DNA of 64,000 nt from Sepioteuthis lessoniana (lineage: Eukaryota; Mollusca; Cephalopoda; Myopsida; Loliginidae). This document shows, piece by piece, positions 53,371-64,000 of the stretch (the first letter of the stretch is position 1; every line of letters begins with the position of its first letter). Location: positions 25,234,722 to 25,298,721 of the forward strand of contig OY757939.1 in NCBI GenBank assembly GCA_963585895.1, in the 5' to 3' direction. The notes beneath the pieces are model-generated. The model was given only the letters and a program-made list of their open reading frames with translations. It did not search any database and was not told the DNA's origin. Made by a program: the position numbers and the translations under genes.

Positions 53371-55274
53371 TACAATTCTCTTCGTTTGCTTATATACTTG
53401 TTACCAATGGGTTTTGGTTCATTGTTGATGAAATTTGTGCTTTGAACTTCCCTGAATCCAAGGCGTATTTCATTTTTATCAGGTCCTGCTGTTTAGAATA
53501 GTTTGACTTAGATTTAGTCTAGAAAGTCTAAATCTGTCTCTGGCAAGCTATATTTATCCATGTTTCCCTTAGGAAAGATTTTAACACAAGATCTTTTTTT
53601 TTTGAAGGGATTTAATGGAGGGGGAAGTCGTTTATGAGCCAAGACTCATGCGCTGCTGGACAATGCTGGTATTGGATCACTAAGTGCAATGTGAACTATG
53701 CTAGCCTTTGCTCTGTCTTCCGGCACCAATATCAGGTGACCTTGCTGGTCATAGATTCACCAGGCCCAAAGGTCTAGTGCAATGTGAATCTATCCTTATC
53801 ATTGATACTTAACTAGGCCGAGTACCCTCGATGCAAGCTCTGGTGCCAGGAAAATAACATCTGTCATTGGCTAATATTAATTTTGTTGGCCCGCTGTGCT
53901 TTCTGTATAACCCGCCGAACACTTAAATTTTGATTTATAGAAAATCAACTTTACTCGTATGGACTTCCGTAGTGAAAATGGTTGAGGTACATTCACAGAA
54001 AAATTACCTGGAAACCTTTTATAAACCTGTTGATGAGGCATGTATTATGCAAGCTGCTTCTTGCAAAAAAGGTTTCCTGGTCTAAATCCTCTAGAAAGCA
54101 AATCAAATTGATATACGCTGTGGCACCTAAATAGCAATTCCATATTTTATTTGTCAATTGTGACGCCGCCATGTGCCAAACAGGCTTGCAGTGTGCTGTT
54201 CGTTCCCACCAAGTCCACAAGTTAACGCAGGGCACAGACGTTGGCCGTGGTCTGTTGAACGCTATTTAGTGTTACAGGTATCACCAACTCCCGAGTGGAA
54301 CCACATTTTAAACCTACTAGGCGAGTTATAGGTGAATTTTTAAAAGTCAACACAGCTCACTGGCAAGCTTCCCCCCTCAAATACAAGGTCTTTGACAAAT
54401 ATAATTCTTCCACAACAAAAAAAGACTCTGAACTGCCGTGTTTGGGTTAACAAGCTTAATAACAATATTCTTTTATTAAATAAAAGAAAGAAACAAAGGA
54501 AAAAAACAATTCCGGTAAAAGTCAGGAGCGAGAAAGTCTTTCTGTATCTCAGAGGAACCTCTACTAAAATATCCGTGTCCCAGACTAAGCCCCCATAAAG
54601 TATCTTTATCCCCGGACGAGCCAGCCATAAAATATCTGTTAATGGCGGAAGGTGAGACTGTAGTTTCTCAGTGATAGACACGTTCCGCTTTCCTTCAGGA
54701 TTTGGGATTTAATGGTAGAGTTCGTGCTCTAAATCTCAAGTTTATCATTGTGGAAATATTCCTTCTTTCTCCTCTATTTTATCAGAGCCATTCCTTCCTC
54801 CCGTAATTTGTCTTTCATTCACGTCAGCATGAATGCAGCAAGGTAAATTTGAATATACTTAAACTGTATGTTCACTTACTTGAGATTCTGTAGAGTTAAT
54901 TCTCTTCTCTTTTTCCTCTCGTTATTGGGTTTCCATAACATGTTGGTTAGAGCATACACGTCTTATTTCTGATAAGACCAAGATTAATAATTCTCTCTTT
55001 CCTCGTGGATATGTCTTTTCTTTGGGTATTCGTTTAACGAGACTTACCATACCTCAGAATGCTGGTTCATTCAGAGAAGTTCTTTCTTTTCTCTCAAGGT
55101 TCCCTGCGCGGCATTTTTTGGGAATTTGGGTTTCTTTCATATCCCAAATTACGTGTCTTCACTCTCCGACGAAGAAACGGCGACTCTTCATGTGTCTTCA
55201 CCCTTTGACTTTTTTTTTGTTTCTTCCTAGGTACCAATCATCCTATTTACCAACCCCTCCGCACGGGCAAGATA
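53371..55274. other. Unassigned noncoding stretch
   Basis: The longest stretch without a recognised repeat. Short words repeat locally (CTAAGTGCAATGTGAA at 53681, CTAGTGCAATGTGAATC at 53773). Open frames of up to 113 codons (54681-54340 -) show no domain. If host exons exist in this window, this stretch, 57460-58560 and 61150-61700 are the places to look. Confidence 0.4.
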
Positions 55275-55535
55275 TGACACAAGGTCAATTTTTAAGCGGA
55301 GTTTAACAGGTTTTAATTCAGAGTTTTCCTTCTTCTAGACTAGTTGCCTAACCAAGGCTGAAGAACTCAGTCTGCCCTACTATTTACCCATAGCTGGAGG
55401 GAGAATAATTGGATTCATACCTTTCCCAAGGGTATTAGTGCTATGTGAAATGCAATCAGTCTCGTCCAAGATTTGAACTCGTGTCGCCGTGTTCATTTCC
55501 TACGACGATAACAATTACACCACGGGCACCTCCTA
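55275..55535 (-). mobile_element. tRNA-derived SINE, family S5, minus strand
   Basis: Reverse complement of the family: CAAGGTCAATTTTTAAGCGG, CTGAAGAACTCAGTCTGCCC, GGATTCATACCTTTCCCAAG, and head TCCAAGATTTGAACTCGTGT (B-box) with ACCACGGGCACC at the end. Confidence 0.8.
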
Positions 55536-56105
55536 GGTACCAATCATAGTCACAGATTTACTTCTCCGCTGACGCACACATGGCTAATAGAGAGTGAGGT
55601 CCTCCTATGTTCATATCACCTTGTAATAATAGAGAGGGGTGAAGAGAGAGACGGCCTCTCTTTCCATTATTCTGCTTACTACTATAGTCGCTGACGGTCA
55701 GAGAGTCGCACCCCGTTCTCCCATAACCCAGCGAATGTATTAGGGTTTCATATTTTCTCGTCACAGAATGAATTCCATATTTTTATTTTAGATTATTTCA
55801 TAGTTTTCTCAGCATGTCTTGGTGAAGATTATACAAGTGATTTGAATAATTCAGTTTAGTTTGTTTAAGGAATATTTTAAGAAGCCAGAATGTACTGTGA
55901 TTAAAGAAAAGTGTTTGGTTCTTTATCGGCAATTAGTTTATTTATTGCCAAATAAAAAAATAAAATAAAAAACTACGTGAATATCTTCAAGGTGTGCTAA
56001 TTTCATAATTTTGCTCAGTAGCAGTAATTCCTACATGTGATATGATTTTAAACAGACACTTTAATTAACGTGTACAGCTTTAAAAAGCAAATGTTTTCAC
56101 GCATC
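55536..56105. other. Unassigned noncoding stretch
   Basis: No recognised motif. Confidence 0.4.
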
Positions 56106-56109
56106 TTCC

Positions 56110-56965
56110 GAAGAAAAGTTTAACCTGGCCCAGTTGCCTGGGGCTGAAAAAAACAATGACTGCATCTCTGCAGAAGGGTAAGACGTCAATGGCCCAATCG
56201 GCTATAGAATACACCGACTGCTTCTCTGCAGAAGGGTAAGACTCCCCACTAACGAGTATCCTGATTACGACGCAAAAAACCTGATGGTGAGGCTTCAATA
56301 ATGCTAGAGCTTTGGGAAATGCAGAGTATCCCTATATTACCATCGCTCCTAGGTTTATTCTGGCCCGGAGTAGGAGTACCTGATAGGGACCTCTCAATAG
56401 GTAAAATAGAACTGTTTGTCATTTAAACAATGTACATATGCTAAACCGAATAGTTTGAAATAGAACCGTTTTTACAGTTAATTGTGTAAACAAAAAACTG
56501 AACTTAAGCTAAACAGAATTGTTTGAATGTTTAAAATAGAGCTGTTCAATCATTTCACTGTGTGTAAAATAATGACTGATGTTTGATTAAATTGTTCGTG
56601 ATACATAGCAATTCTTAGAACAATTTAACTTTGTCAACATGCTAAATTGAATTGTTTGAAATAGAACGGTTGACATTTAAACTGATCTTAGGCTAAATTG
56701 AATTGATTTTACATTTAGTTGTGTGTAAACAAAAAACCGTATTTAAACAAATGAAGAACGGTGTTTTAACAAAATACTGTGTATTTATGCCAAATGGAAT
56801 TGATTGAGATTAAGTGAAATCATTTAACTGTGTGCAAAAAATCAGCTCAGGCTTGTTTAAAAAATGTTATTAACAAAATGTGTTTAGAAATCATATATTT
56901 GATATATGTAAAAAAAAGGTTTGGCATTAAATGACATACATTAGTTGATATGCCACGAAACCAAA
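56110..56965 (+). mobile_element. M repeat with duplicated head and mixed modules
   Basis: The head occurs twice in tandem: GGCCCAGTTGCCTGGGGCTG..CTGCATCTCTGCAGAAGGGT and then GGCCCAATCGGCTATAGAAT..CTGCTTCTCTGCAGAAGGGT. Middle intact. Both A-type and B-type modules follow. End GGCATTAAATGACATACATT and AGTTGATATGCCACGAAACC. Confidence 0.8.
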
Positions 56966-56984
56966 CGAAACCAGATCTAAAAAG

Positions 56985-57460
56985 TTGAACCTTGTCAGTG
57001 AGGTTGGAAATAAGTTGACTGTATCGCCTGGAGAGGGGTAAGTTCTTCCCAGAAAGGGTGTTCTGGTTATGACTCAAAACTGGAGTACCTCTTTCTCGTC
57101 ATTACTCCCAGGTCCACTTTTATCCTGAGTGGTAGTAGTACCTGTTAGGGTCCCATCTACAGTTCAATAGATCTGTTAAAAAATTCTTCGTATTCAAGGG
57201 GAATAGTTGATACCATATAACTGTAAATTATTAAGAATAGTCGTTTGAACTTTCGTCAGAGTGGACCTGGAAATAATAGAAATATAGGGAATACTTCATT
57301 TCTATGAGTTAAATGTTTTATATTATTCGTCTTCGATGGGATTGAGTGCAGAAAAATCTCTCTTATGAAACAACTATAGAATAATGTAAAGATGAACATG
57401 AAATAAAGGTGGGTCCTTAATATCTAGACATGAAATAACCCAACACAAATTGATATGCCA
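56985..57460 (+). mobile_element. M repeat, degenerate
   Basis: GTCAGTGAGGTTGG..GACTGTATCGCCTGGAGAGG, CATTACTCCCAGGTCCACTT, CCTGTTAGGGTCC and an end TGAAATAACCCAACACAAAT and TTGATATGCCATTGAAAT. Modules almost unreadable. Confidence 0.65.
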
Positions 57461-58740
57461 TTGAAATCAATAAATGAACTAATAAAAGAAAACTTGAGAA
57501 TTTTTGTTTTTATTTAAATTAAAAGTTATTTTTCGTTATATTTTCTACACTTATTGGAATTTAAACAAAAAAACATACATGTTCTGGTTGAAAAGACTGA
57601 CAAAAGGACATTTGGTTTGATACTCTTAAAAATAGTCTCAGAATATCTCCCACTGGATGAAAGAACACAAGTGTTGGGAGAAAGTTTTTTGTCGGAGTCT
57701 ACCTGAAAAAATGAATCCAATCCCATGTTTAACAGAAAGAAAAGACGATGTTACGGAGACGCAACAAACAGGGCGAATTCATTGTTATCAGAGGGTCCAG
57801 TACATTTTGGCGAAAAACTGTTTTGCTACTCAACTCTTTTGGCGTCTTAGGTATATATTGGATCGATTGATAGCGTTATCCGGAATGGTCAAATATTGAT
57901 GATTAAAAAAGAATTGGATTTATTTATTACAATGATAATAAAAACACGTAAGTAAAAGGAATATTAAGGATTTAATTCGTGTATCTATTGTAGGCCAAAC
58001 TACGCAAATATTTCTGTGGAATCAAATTGTTTTACTATATTCAAAATGTAATCTTTGGCAAACATTTTTGATCTGGGGCATTCTTAGCAAAATTCTAATC
58101 ATAGCCCTAATCCTAAATCCTTGCTGTAACCAGGAACCATCAAACGTTAGTTATTTGACGGTTACTGTTTTCTGTTGCTCATCTCTTGATGTTGATTTCC
58201 TGTCATTGTTTTTTTTTTATTCTGACTGTTGGTTGTTGTTATTCGTTTCCTGTTTCTTCCTTGTTGTGCTAATTGTTGGTTGATGTTGTTGAAATACTAT
58301 AACTAAGGCCGTTGCTCCTCCTTTGATTGCTGTTGTTCATTTTCCGTTACTTGGTTCGTCACACTTCTCGTTGGTTGCAGTTGTTGGTTTCCCGTTAGTT
58401 GGTCTGTTGCGCTGTCCGTCGGTTACTGTTCGTTTCTCGTTTTTATACAAAAGTATCATTGATATTATGAATTGGCTTCAAAACAGCTCAGTGCCAAAGC
58501 AATTAGCGCCAAAATGACGATGCCAAAATATCGGCGTGAAAAGGGCAGTGACCAATAGTTCCGTTCCGGATGTTAGATATCCCAGCCAGTAGAATAGGAA
58601 CATATTGGTTTAAATGAAGGCTTCATTTGCATATTGCCTGGAGAATACTGAAAATGACAAAAGACACTTTAAGAGAGCTGATGGATTGAACTGATGAAAT
58701 ACTGTAAATATAATACAAAAGTAAATTAAACGTTTTGCAA
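57461..58740. other. Unassigned noncoding stretch
   Basis: An 80-codon frame at 57657-57899 (+) and a T/G-rich low-complexity segment at 58140-58450 with hydrophobic frames; none recognised. 58640-58720 has a faint S7-type tail (GACAAAAGACACTTTAAGAG). Confidence 0.4.
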
Positions 58741-59034
58741 TATTTAGGTAACGTGCCAGTTTGCAGCGTGTAGATGATGTCACCAAAACTGTTCAAGTCG
58801 TACTAATACCAGCTGTGGTTCGTAGTATCGTCGTAGTTGTGCATTGCTTCAGTCTGAGTGGAATTTTAAAGCCACAGAGATGAACGTGCAACGTGGTCTA
58901 ATTTGAGAACTTATGTTTATGAATGTCAACAGGGTCATGACACCACCAATGCAACCAAAAAACTTTGTTGAACAAATGTTGAAGGCACAGTTGATCACTA
59001 TATAGTAACCAGAGGAATTGTTTGAATTTCTGAG

Positions 59035-59365
59035 CAGCAAGACACATAGCGTAACGGTTATAGGCATTGGTACCTTTAGCTTTTAAGGCGACAACCATTT
59101 GGAGGTAGCTGGTTCAATCCTGACTGCCGTCAAGTAACAATACGGGAATATTTAGCACTTATACCCGGTTATGGTTAACAGAAGTTGGATAAATCAAGAC
59201 AAGCGACCCTCGTGGATTTAATAAAGGACGTGGTTTGAAGTTCTGTGTTAGCTGCGGGGTTTGACAAACACCTGAAGAAGGCCGGAGGAAATATCGACCG
59301 AAATGTTGTAAATATAACATTAAAGATGAAGGCAATAGTCCGAAAACCCTGAATGATAAAAAAAT
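59035..59365 (+). mobile_element. tRNA-headed SINE with terminal-repeat-like tail, family S7
   Basis: Head GACACATAGCGTAACGGTTATAGGC (A-box region) and GGTTCAATCCTGACTG (B-box). Body with ACCCTCGTGGATTTAATAAA and GGACGTGGTTTGAAGTTC. Tail: CTGAAGA at 59272-59278, GGCC..GACC stem, GAAA at 59300-59303, then ATGTT/AACAT stem and AATAGTCCGAAAACCCT. Nearly identical in order to 63570-63885. Confidence 0.75.
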
Positions 59366-59879
59366 AAGTAACCAGAGGTTTCAAGAAATTTGACTTTGGT
59401 TAAACGAAAGTCGACTTTCTGTCAAGGTCAGGTAGGTTTTAAACCGTAGATTCAGAAGCCGTCCTCCAAGCCATAATGGTAAAATCGTTGACTAGCATTC
59501 AAAGAGTATCAGGCGAGCTTGGCATCTTTTAATCCAATGAGATGCATCACATTTACGACCTCGACAAAATATTCGGAGCAGCTGAATTATGCCTAACAAT
59601 ACAAAACTATTCCAAAACTTTTGATTCATTTAAATGGTAATTTACTCATATTTTTACTTAAATGTGACACAAGGCTATGCGAATAGAGCATCCAATGAAA
59701 CTTAAACTCTCCCGTGAACGTTTGTTAGGCTATCTTTCTATTAACCATAGCATCACCGATTCATCTTAGTAGAGGGACACTAGAGTGAGTTGTATTTGAA
59801 TGAACAGGAGAAAGGAAATTTAAAGCCAAAAGCATTTTCAAATTGTCTGTAATTATTTATTCACTGATATGATATATGC

Positions 59880-60030
59880 CAGGTAGCGGAATGATAAAAG
59901 TCTACCCTGGAGGTTGAATAAAGGGTTCGTTTCAAAATTCCCTCAAGATTACTGATAACGACAAAAGACACCTGAAGAGAGCCGATGGCTACAGCAGACG
60001 ATATGTTGTATACATAATATTATAGTCTAA
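59880..60030 (+). repeat. S7 SINE, tail part
   Basis: CGACAAAAGACACCTGAAGA, GAGCCGATGGCTACAGCAGA and ATGTTGTATACATAATATTA: the 3' part of family S7 in decayed form. Confidence 0.5.
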
Positions 60031-60534
60031 GGCGTGTAAATAATTGACAATTTTTTGTTAGGATCATCGCTTCCCATAATTCCGCAGTCGTCTGCCTCAG
60101 TGAAAATCTCTTCCTTTCAATGCAGTCAGACGGCAGAATTTGCTTTGAAGGCAAGTGCGTAGTCATAGGCGGCAAAAATCAATAACAATCAATATTCGAT
60201 CGGTTTGTGCTCAATTCTCCTGCTTTTTTGAATAATAGTAAAAACAGATGTTTACTAAACAGTTGGTGAAGTAAAGAAGGAAACGGGAAACAAGGTGGTT
60301 GATTTCTTGATTTTTTATTTCAGTCTTTTCTTTATTTTTCTCAAAACAAACCGTATTATTCTTTCTTCGATTTTAAATGTCAATTGTCACTTTTATTTGT
60401 ACGCGTTTTTTAATTGTCTGTAAAAAATATTTGCTATTATTTAAATCAACTACATGGGGTGTTTCAGAAAAAAATAATACAAGTGCGTAATCTAAGAACT
60501 TAACCAATATTCCTTCAAATAAATTCAAATATTT

Positions 60535-61047
60535 ATGGCCCCGACGTTTGGAGCTGTAGAGTGTACCGACCGCATCTCTGCAGAGGGGTAAGATTACTCC
60601 AACGGGATTCATGATTATGACATTAAGCAATCTGGTGGTGAGACTTCTGTAATGCTGGAGCCTTAGGAAATGCAGAGTACCTCTCTATTGTCATCGCTCT
60701 CGGTTTCACTCGGGCCCAGAAAGGTAGCACCTGATAAAATCCTATCTATGGGGTAAATAGATCTGTTTGACATTTAAACGGTGAAAACAAGTGTTTTATG
60801 CTAAATTGAACTGTTTGAAATGGAACTGTTTGATCATTTAACAGTGTGTAAGTAAATTAATGATGTTAAATTGAACCGTTAGTGTTAAATTGCAAAAATT
60901 GAAAACATTTAACTGTGTGCAAACAAATAATTAATAGTGGATAGAATTATTCGTATAAGATTGATATAAGTTAAATCATTTAACAGCGTGTCAAAAAAAG
61001 GAGCCCTGGGTCACTTAAAAACGTTTTCTACAAAATGTGTTTACAAG

Positions 61048-61090
<43 letters not shown>

Positions 61091-61145
61091 ATTTGAAATT
61101 AAATATCCAACAATGTTTGATATGCCGTAAAACGAAACCAACCCA
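60535..61145 (+). mobile_element. M repeat with B-type modules and internal (AT)n
   Basis: Head region GACGTTTGGAGCTGTAGAGT and GTACCGACCGCATCTCTGCA, middle, B-type modules (TGTGTGCAAACAAATAATTA), AT tract at 61050-61085, end TTGAAATTAAATATCCAACA and TGTTTGATATGCCGTAAAAC with an AACC tail. Confidence 0.8.
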
Positions 61146-61247
61146 AACCAAACTTTTATCAGTATGTGTAGAAACAACTCAAAATTTTATATTTGATTTC
61201 TTTTCAGATATAAATCTACCATTTCCAGGAATAGCTGATTTCGAGTC

Positions 61248-61658
61248 TCATTGGGTGCGCCATTCATAGGGCCTTGTGCCACATCTAAGCAAAAGGCTTA
61301 GTAAATTACTATCATTCACTGGAATAGAGAAGGCATTAGAACATTTAAACATCATATTCTGACTTGTTTTACTGATGTTAAAATTTGAAATCATTTTAAC
61401 AATATCCGGTGTCAACACAAACCTGAAGAATGTAGATTTCACTCCTCGGCCGACGCTGGAGTGTCCATGTTTGGAAGTCAACAGAAAAACGCTGTTTATG
61501 AGATCATTCTTGCTTCTCCCGCAATCCTTGTTCATTTTTTCTTGGATAGATTGCGATATGGGAGCAGCTGTTTTGTAGGGTGCTACTAGGAGAGTTTTTT
61601 TCAAATCAACCCGCAGCATCATTTTAGCTCTTTCTCCTGAAATTTCGTTAGTGTCCAA
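61248..61658 (-). CDS. Unrecognised 136-codon open frame
   Basis: ATG at 61658 to a stop at 61248. Composition is ordinary for a protein (no low-complexity tract), with a basic N-terminal third and a Ser/Leu-rich end. No domain, signal peptide or membrane segment that I can name. It may be chance, a decayed transposon frame or a short host exon. There are no promoter or polyadenylation clues. Confidence 0.15.
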   Translation of the reverse strand: MDTNEISGERAKMMLRVDLKKTLLVAPYKTAAPISQSIQEKMNKDCGRSKNDLINSVFLLTSKHGHSSVGRGVKSTFFRFVLTPDIVKMISNFNISKTSQNMMFKCSNAFSIPVNDSNLLSLLLRCGTRPYEWRTQ

Positions 61659-61724
61659 GTGGTATAACCATACTATAGTTATGACACGGTTACAGCTTAG
61701 AAGAAAATCCCCTTTTATTTTGAG

Positions 61725-62230
61725 CCCAGTCTACTGGGATCGTAGAATAAACTGACTGCGTCTATGCTGAGGAGTAAGATTCTCCCCCAACGAGTGACCT
61801 GGATATGACACTAAACTCTCTGCTGGTGAGGTTCCAGTAATGCTGGAGTTTTGGGGTATGCAGAGAATCTTTTCGTTGCTATTGTTCGCAGGTCCACTCT
61901 GGCTCGAAGTGGTAATACCGAATAAGGGTCCTATTTATGGGCAAAAGAGAACTTTGATTTTTAAACTGTCTGCAAACAAATGACTTTAGTAAAATTGGAC
62001 TGTTTGTAATAGAAATCTTTAAACATTTAACTATGTGTAAGCAAATGACTAATTGAATTGTTACAAATACATAGCAACAAGGAAAACTTTTTAACTATGC
62101 GATTAAGTTGAATTATTGGTATTCCATAGCAATGTTTGGAATCATTTGACTGAGGGCAAACGAATTATTAATATTGAATAGAATATTTACTGCTGTATAC
62201 CCACATACAAATATAAGCGGAAAAATAATC
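61725..62230 (+). mobile_element. M repeat, left part
   Basis: Head GAGCCCAGTCTACTGGGATC and ACTGACTGCGTCTATGCTGA, middle, then B-type modules (CTATGTGTAAGCAAATGAC) until interrupted at about 62230 by non-M sequence. Confidence 0.75.
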
Positions 62231-62665
62231 AAACATGATTTACGACTTCAATGAACGAATGAACACACTTCTTTATAAAAAAATATATCTCTCACACTTT
62301 ATTCTCGAAAGGGTTGATACTTCTGTGGAGTGTGAGAAATGGGTGGAGAGACATATACTCCAAGGGAGGACTTCTTCTTCCCATATCTTCTTCCTGGAGC
62401 CAGGGGGTGCCAACGCTTGCAGCTCCTTGCAAGCTCGTCAGAGACCCTCTGATCGGCCTCATGTCCAACGCTCGAATCCGATTCTCTGCACTCTGTCTAA
62501 ATCTGACCGCGTGGTTCTCATCACGTGGTCTCCTTCCGGTTACACTCCTGTTAAACCCGAGTGCCCTGATTGCGATGCTGTTTACTTATCAAAATGTGAC
62601 AGCTTGCCAAAGCACACGGGGTCACCAGGAACGAACCGAAAATCCATGTCATATGTTATATAACA
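62231..62665. other. GC-richer insert inside an M repeat
   Basis: Between M modules lies about 430 bp with higher GC (especially 62330-62650) and open frames of 142 and 128 codons (+). No domain recognised. M modules resume at about 62690 (CGTTTAGCTGTGCGAACAAAT), so this looks like an insertion of an unknown element or gene fragment. Confidence 0.45.
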
Positions 62666-62679
62666 TATACTGCTGGATC

Positions 62680-63075
62680 ACAATAATTGAAACCGTTTAG
62701 CTGTGCGAACAAATTAGTTCTAACTCGTTTGAAATTGAAATTACCTACAAACTATTCACTTACAAATCATATAGGTATATCCATTTAAATGTGTGCAAAC
62801 AAATGATTATCTATAAGTCGAATTATTCGTATTTGATAGAAATATTTGAAAGCGTTTAACTGCGTGCAAAGAATGCGCTTAGACATGTTGAAAAATACTA
62901 TCAACGAATCATATATATTTGATATTTATGTATAAACAGGATTTGGCACTAAATATCTTACAATGCTTGATATGCGACAAAACGCGACAAAACCAAATCC
63001 TCTATATTTGATATATATGCATATAGAGGATTTGGCATTAAATAACTAACACGGGTTGATATGCCACGAACACTA
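62680..63075 (+). mobile_element. M repeat, right part with two tandem termini
   Basis: B-type modules, then two 3' ends in tandem: GATTTGGCACTAAATATCTT..GCTTGATATGCGACAAAA and GATTTGGCATTAAATAACTA..GGTTGATATGCCACGAAC. Confidence 0.8.
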
Positions 63076-63439
63076 AGCTTTTTATTTTATCAGTGAGATG
63101 AGATTCGCATATGGTCGATAACATTTAGATTACAGTTCATGCCTTCCGATGCAAATATTGACATATCTATCCGTTTTTTCTATTCCCACTGACGACGACT
63201 CTCAGACTCTCACTGAGGTTTTCGAACTTAAAAATGATACTTCATGTTTTTTACCGGATGTATTAGATCGTGAGTGTCATCTTCAGTTCTTCCTCTTTAT
63301 GACATCTCTCAGAGCAACAGGCGATGCTCATTTCCTCTCCAAGTAAGGTAAGACAGAATTTGGGGTGTCTTTCGTGATGTAGTGGTTAATGAGGTACACT
63401 TGTGCACTGATTAGTTGTCTAAATTTCTGAGACGAAGCT

Positions 63440-63545
63440 TGATGATTTTTATCATTGAGGGTTTTCGGACTATTGTCTAGATCTTTATTGTTATTTCCAC
63501 AACATTTCGGCCGATATGTCTTCCGGCTTTCTTCAGGCGTTTATA
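63440..63545 (-). repeat. S7 tail, inverted
   Basis: Reverse complement of the tail at 63796-63885: GGGTTTTCGGACTATTGTCT, ATCTTTATTGTTATTTCC, CATTTCGGCCGATATGTCTT and CCGGCTTTCTTCAGGCG. With the full S7 copy to the right it forms a long inverted repeat. Confidence 0.8.
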
Positions 63546-63569
63546 AGACCCAAACATTCACTCTAAGCT

Positions 63570-63885
63570 GTCCAGTAGGACACATAGCGTAACAGTTATT
63601 GGCGTTGGTTCTCTAAGCTTCTAAAGAGACAATCGTCTAGAGGTTGCAGGTTCAGTCCAGACTGCAGGCGAGTAAAAATACAGAAATACTTAACATTTGT
63701 ACTCGGTTATGGCTAACGAAATCAGAACGACCCCCGTGGATTCAATAAAGGACGTAGTTCAAAGTTCCGTGAAGGTTCCCGAGTTCGACAAACACCTGAA
63801 GTAGGCCGGAAGACATATCGGCCGAAACGTTCTGGTAATAACAATAAAGTTAAAGAAAATAGTCCGAAAACCCTTAATGATAATA
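63570..63885 (+). mobile_element. tRNA-headed SINE with terminal-repeat-like tail, family S7
   Basis: Head AGGACACATAGCGTAACAGTTATTGGCG (A-box region) and GGTTCAGTCCAGACTG (B-box); body CCCCCGTGGATTCAATAAAG and GACGTAGTTCAAAGTTCCG. Tail CTGAAGT at 63796-63802, GGCCGG..GGCC stem, GAAA at 63824-63827 and AATAGTCCGAAAACCCTTAA. The window ends about 115 bases later with nothing more recognised. Confidence 0.75.
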
Positions 63886-64000
63886 ATGTCAATTAGTTCG
63901 ATTTCAGGGGTTTTCCCCATTCCTTTGACCATGAGTCAAACTAACCTTTGCCAGTAAATAACGACAAGCAATATTTATTATCATATGATACTTTGTATCA

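Noticed and set aside
58068-58283. 71-codon hydrophobic frame that could be a membrane peptide
   Set aside because: Lies in a T/G-rich low-complexity tract in which hydrophobic codons are expected by composition.
59272-59320. Active hammerhead ribozyme in the S7 tail
   Set aside because: Core (CTGAAGA, GAAA) and a stem III are present, but the bases that should form stem I do not pair, so I describe it only as hammerhead-like.
61170-61270. Host exon with a TTTGATTTCTTTTCAG acceptor
   Set aside because: A pyrimidine-rich acceptor-like site is followed by only about 20 codons to a stop; one motif alone is not enough in AT-rich DNA.
63149-63346. 65-codon frame followed by a donor-like AAGTAAGGTAAG
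   Set aside because: Plausible small exon, but no domain and no partner exon; left out for lack of support.

Overview
The window looks like intergenic or intronic DNA from an invertebrate animal with an AT-rich, repeat-rich nuclear genome. The style (long AT/GT/TCTA microsatellites, tRNA-derived SINEs, RTE-like and R2-like LINEs, many Penelope-like elements) would fit a mollusc, possibly a cephalopod. That assignment is an inference from repeat style, not from a recognised host gene. I found no host protein-coding gene, rRNA gene, functional tRNA gene, CRISPR array or operon. Every recognisable coding relic belongs to a retroelement and every one is broken.

Layout. 1-2.7 kb holds microsatellites, a four-copy array of a repeat terminus and a tRNA-like SINE. 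2.7-7.7 kb holds a decayed minus-strand LINE with a restriction-enzyme-like endonuclease (R2/NeSL/HERO type), lying between two ~0.88-kb direct repeats and lacking the catalytic middle of its reverse transcriptase. 8-15.5 kb is simple repeats, an RTE-like fragment (10.8-11.7 kb), a 200-N gap inside a TCTA tandem array, and SINEs. 16-18.2 kb holds SINE relics and a GC-rich island. 18.3-20.9 kb holds two different Penelope-like C-termini with GIY-YIG nuclease relics. 21.7-22.7 kb is a possible hAT-like non-autonomous transposon. 22.7-30.4 kb holds inverted-arm elements, SINEs and copies of a 54-bp-modular repeat, here called M. 30.6-43.0 kb is the densest stretch: three more Penelope-like fragments, three RTE-like copies (one nested in a Penelope-like element with a readable target-site duplication, one with a 5' inversion) and a second LINE tail. 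43-64 kb is dominated by M copies, SINEs and weak RTE tails.

The most interesting material is (1) an inverted pair of Penelope-type terminal repeats at 26.9-27.3 kb in which each arm contains a near-complete type I hammerhead ribozyme motif, with weaker relatives elsewhere, including SINEs with a similar 3' motif; (2) the M family, a possible retroposon built from 54-75 bp internal modules with an AACC/AAAC tail; (3) a nested RTE tail flanked by AGCAATT whose removal restores the Penelope reading frame; (4) an RTE copy with the inverted 5' part expected of twin priming. All identifications come from reading the sequence and remembered family features; no database search was run.
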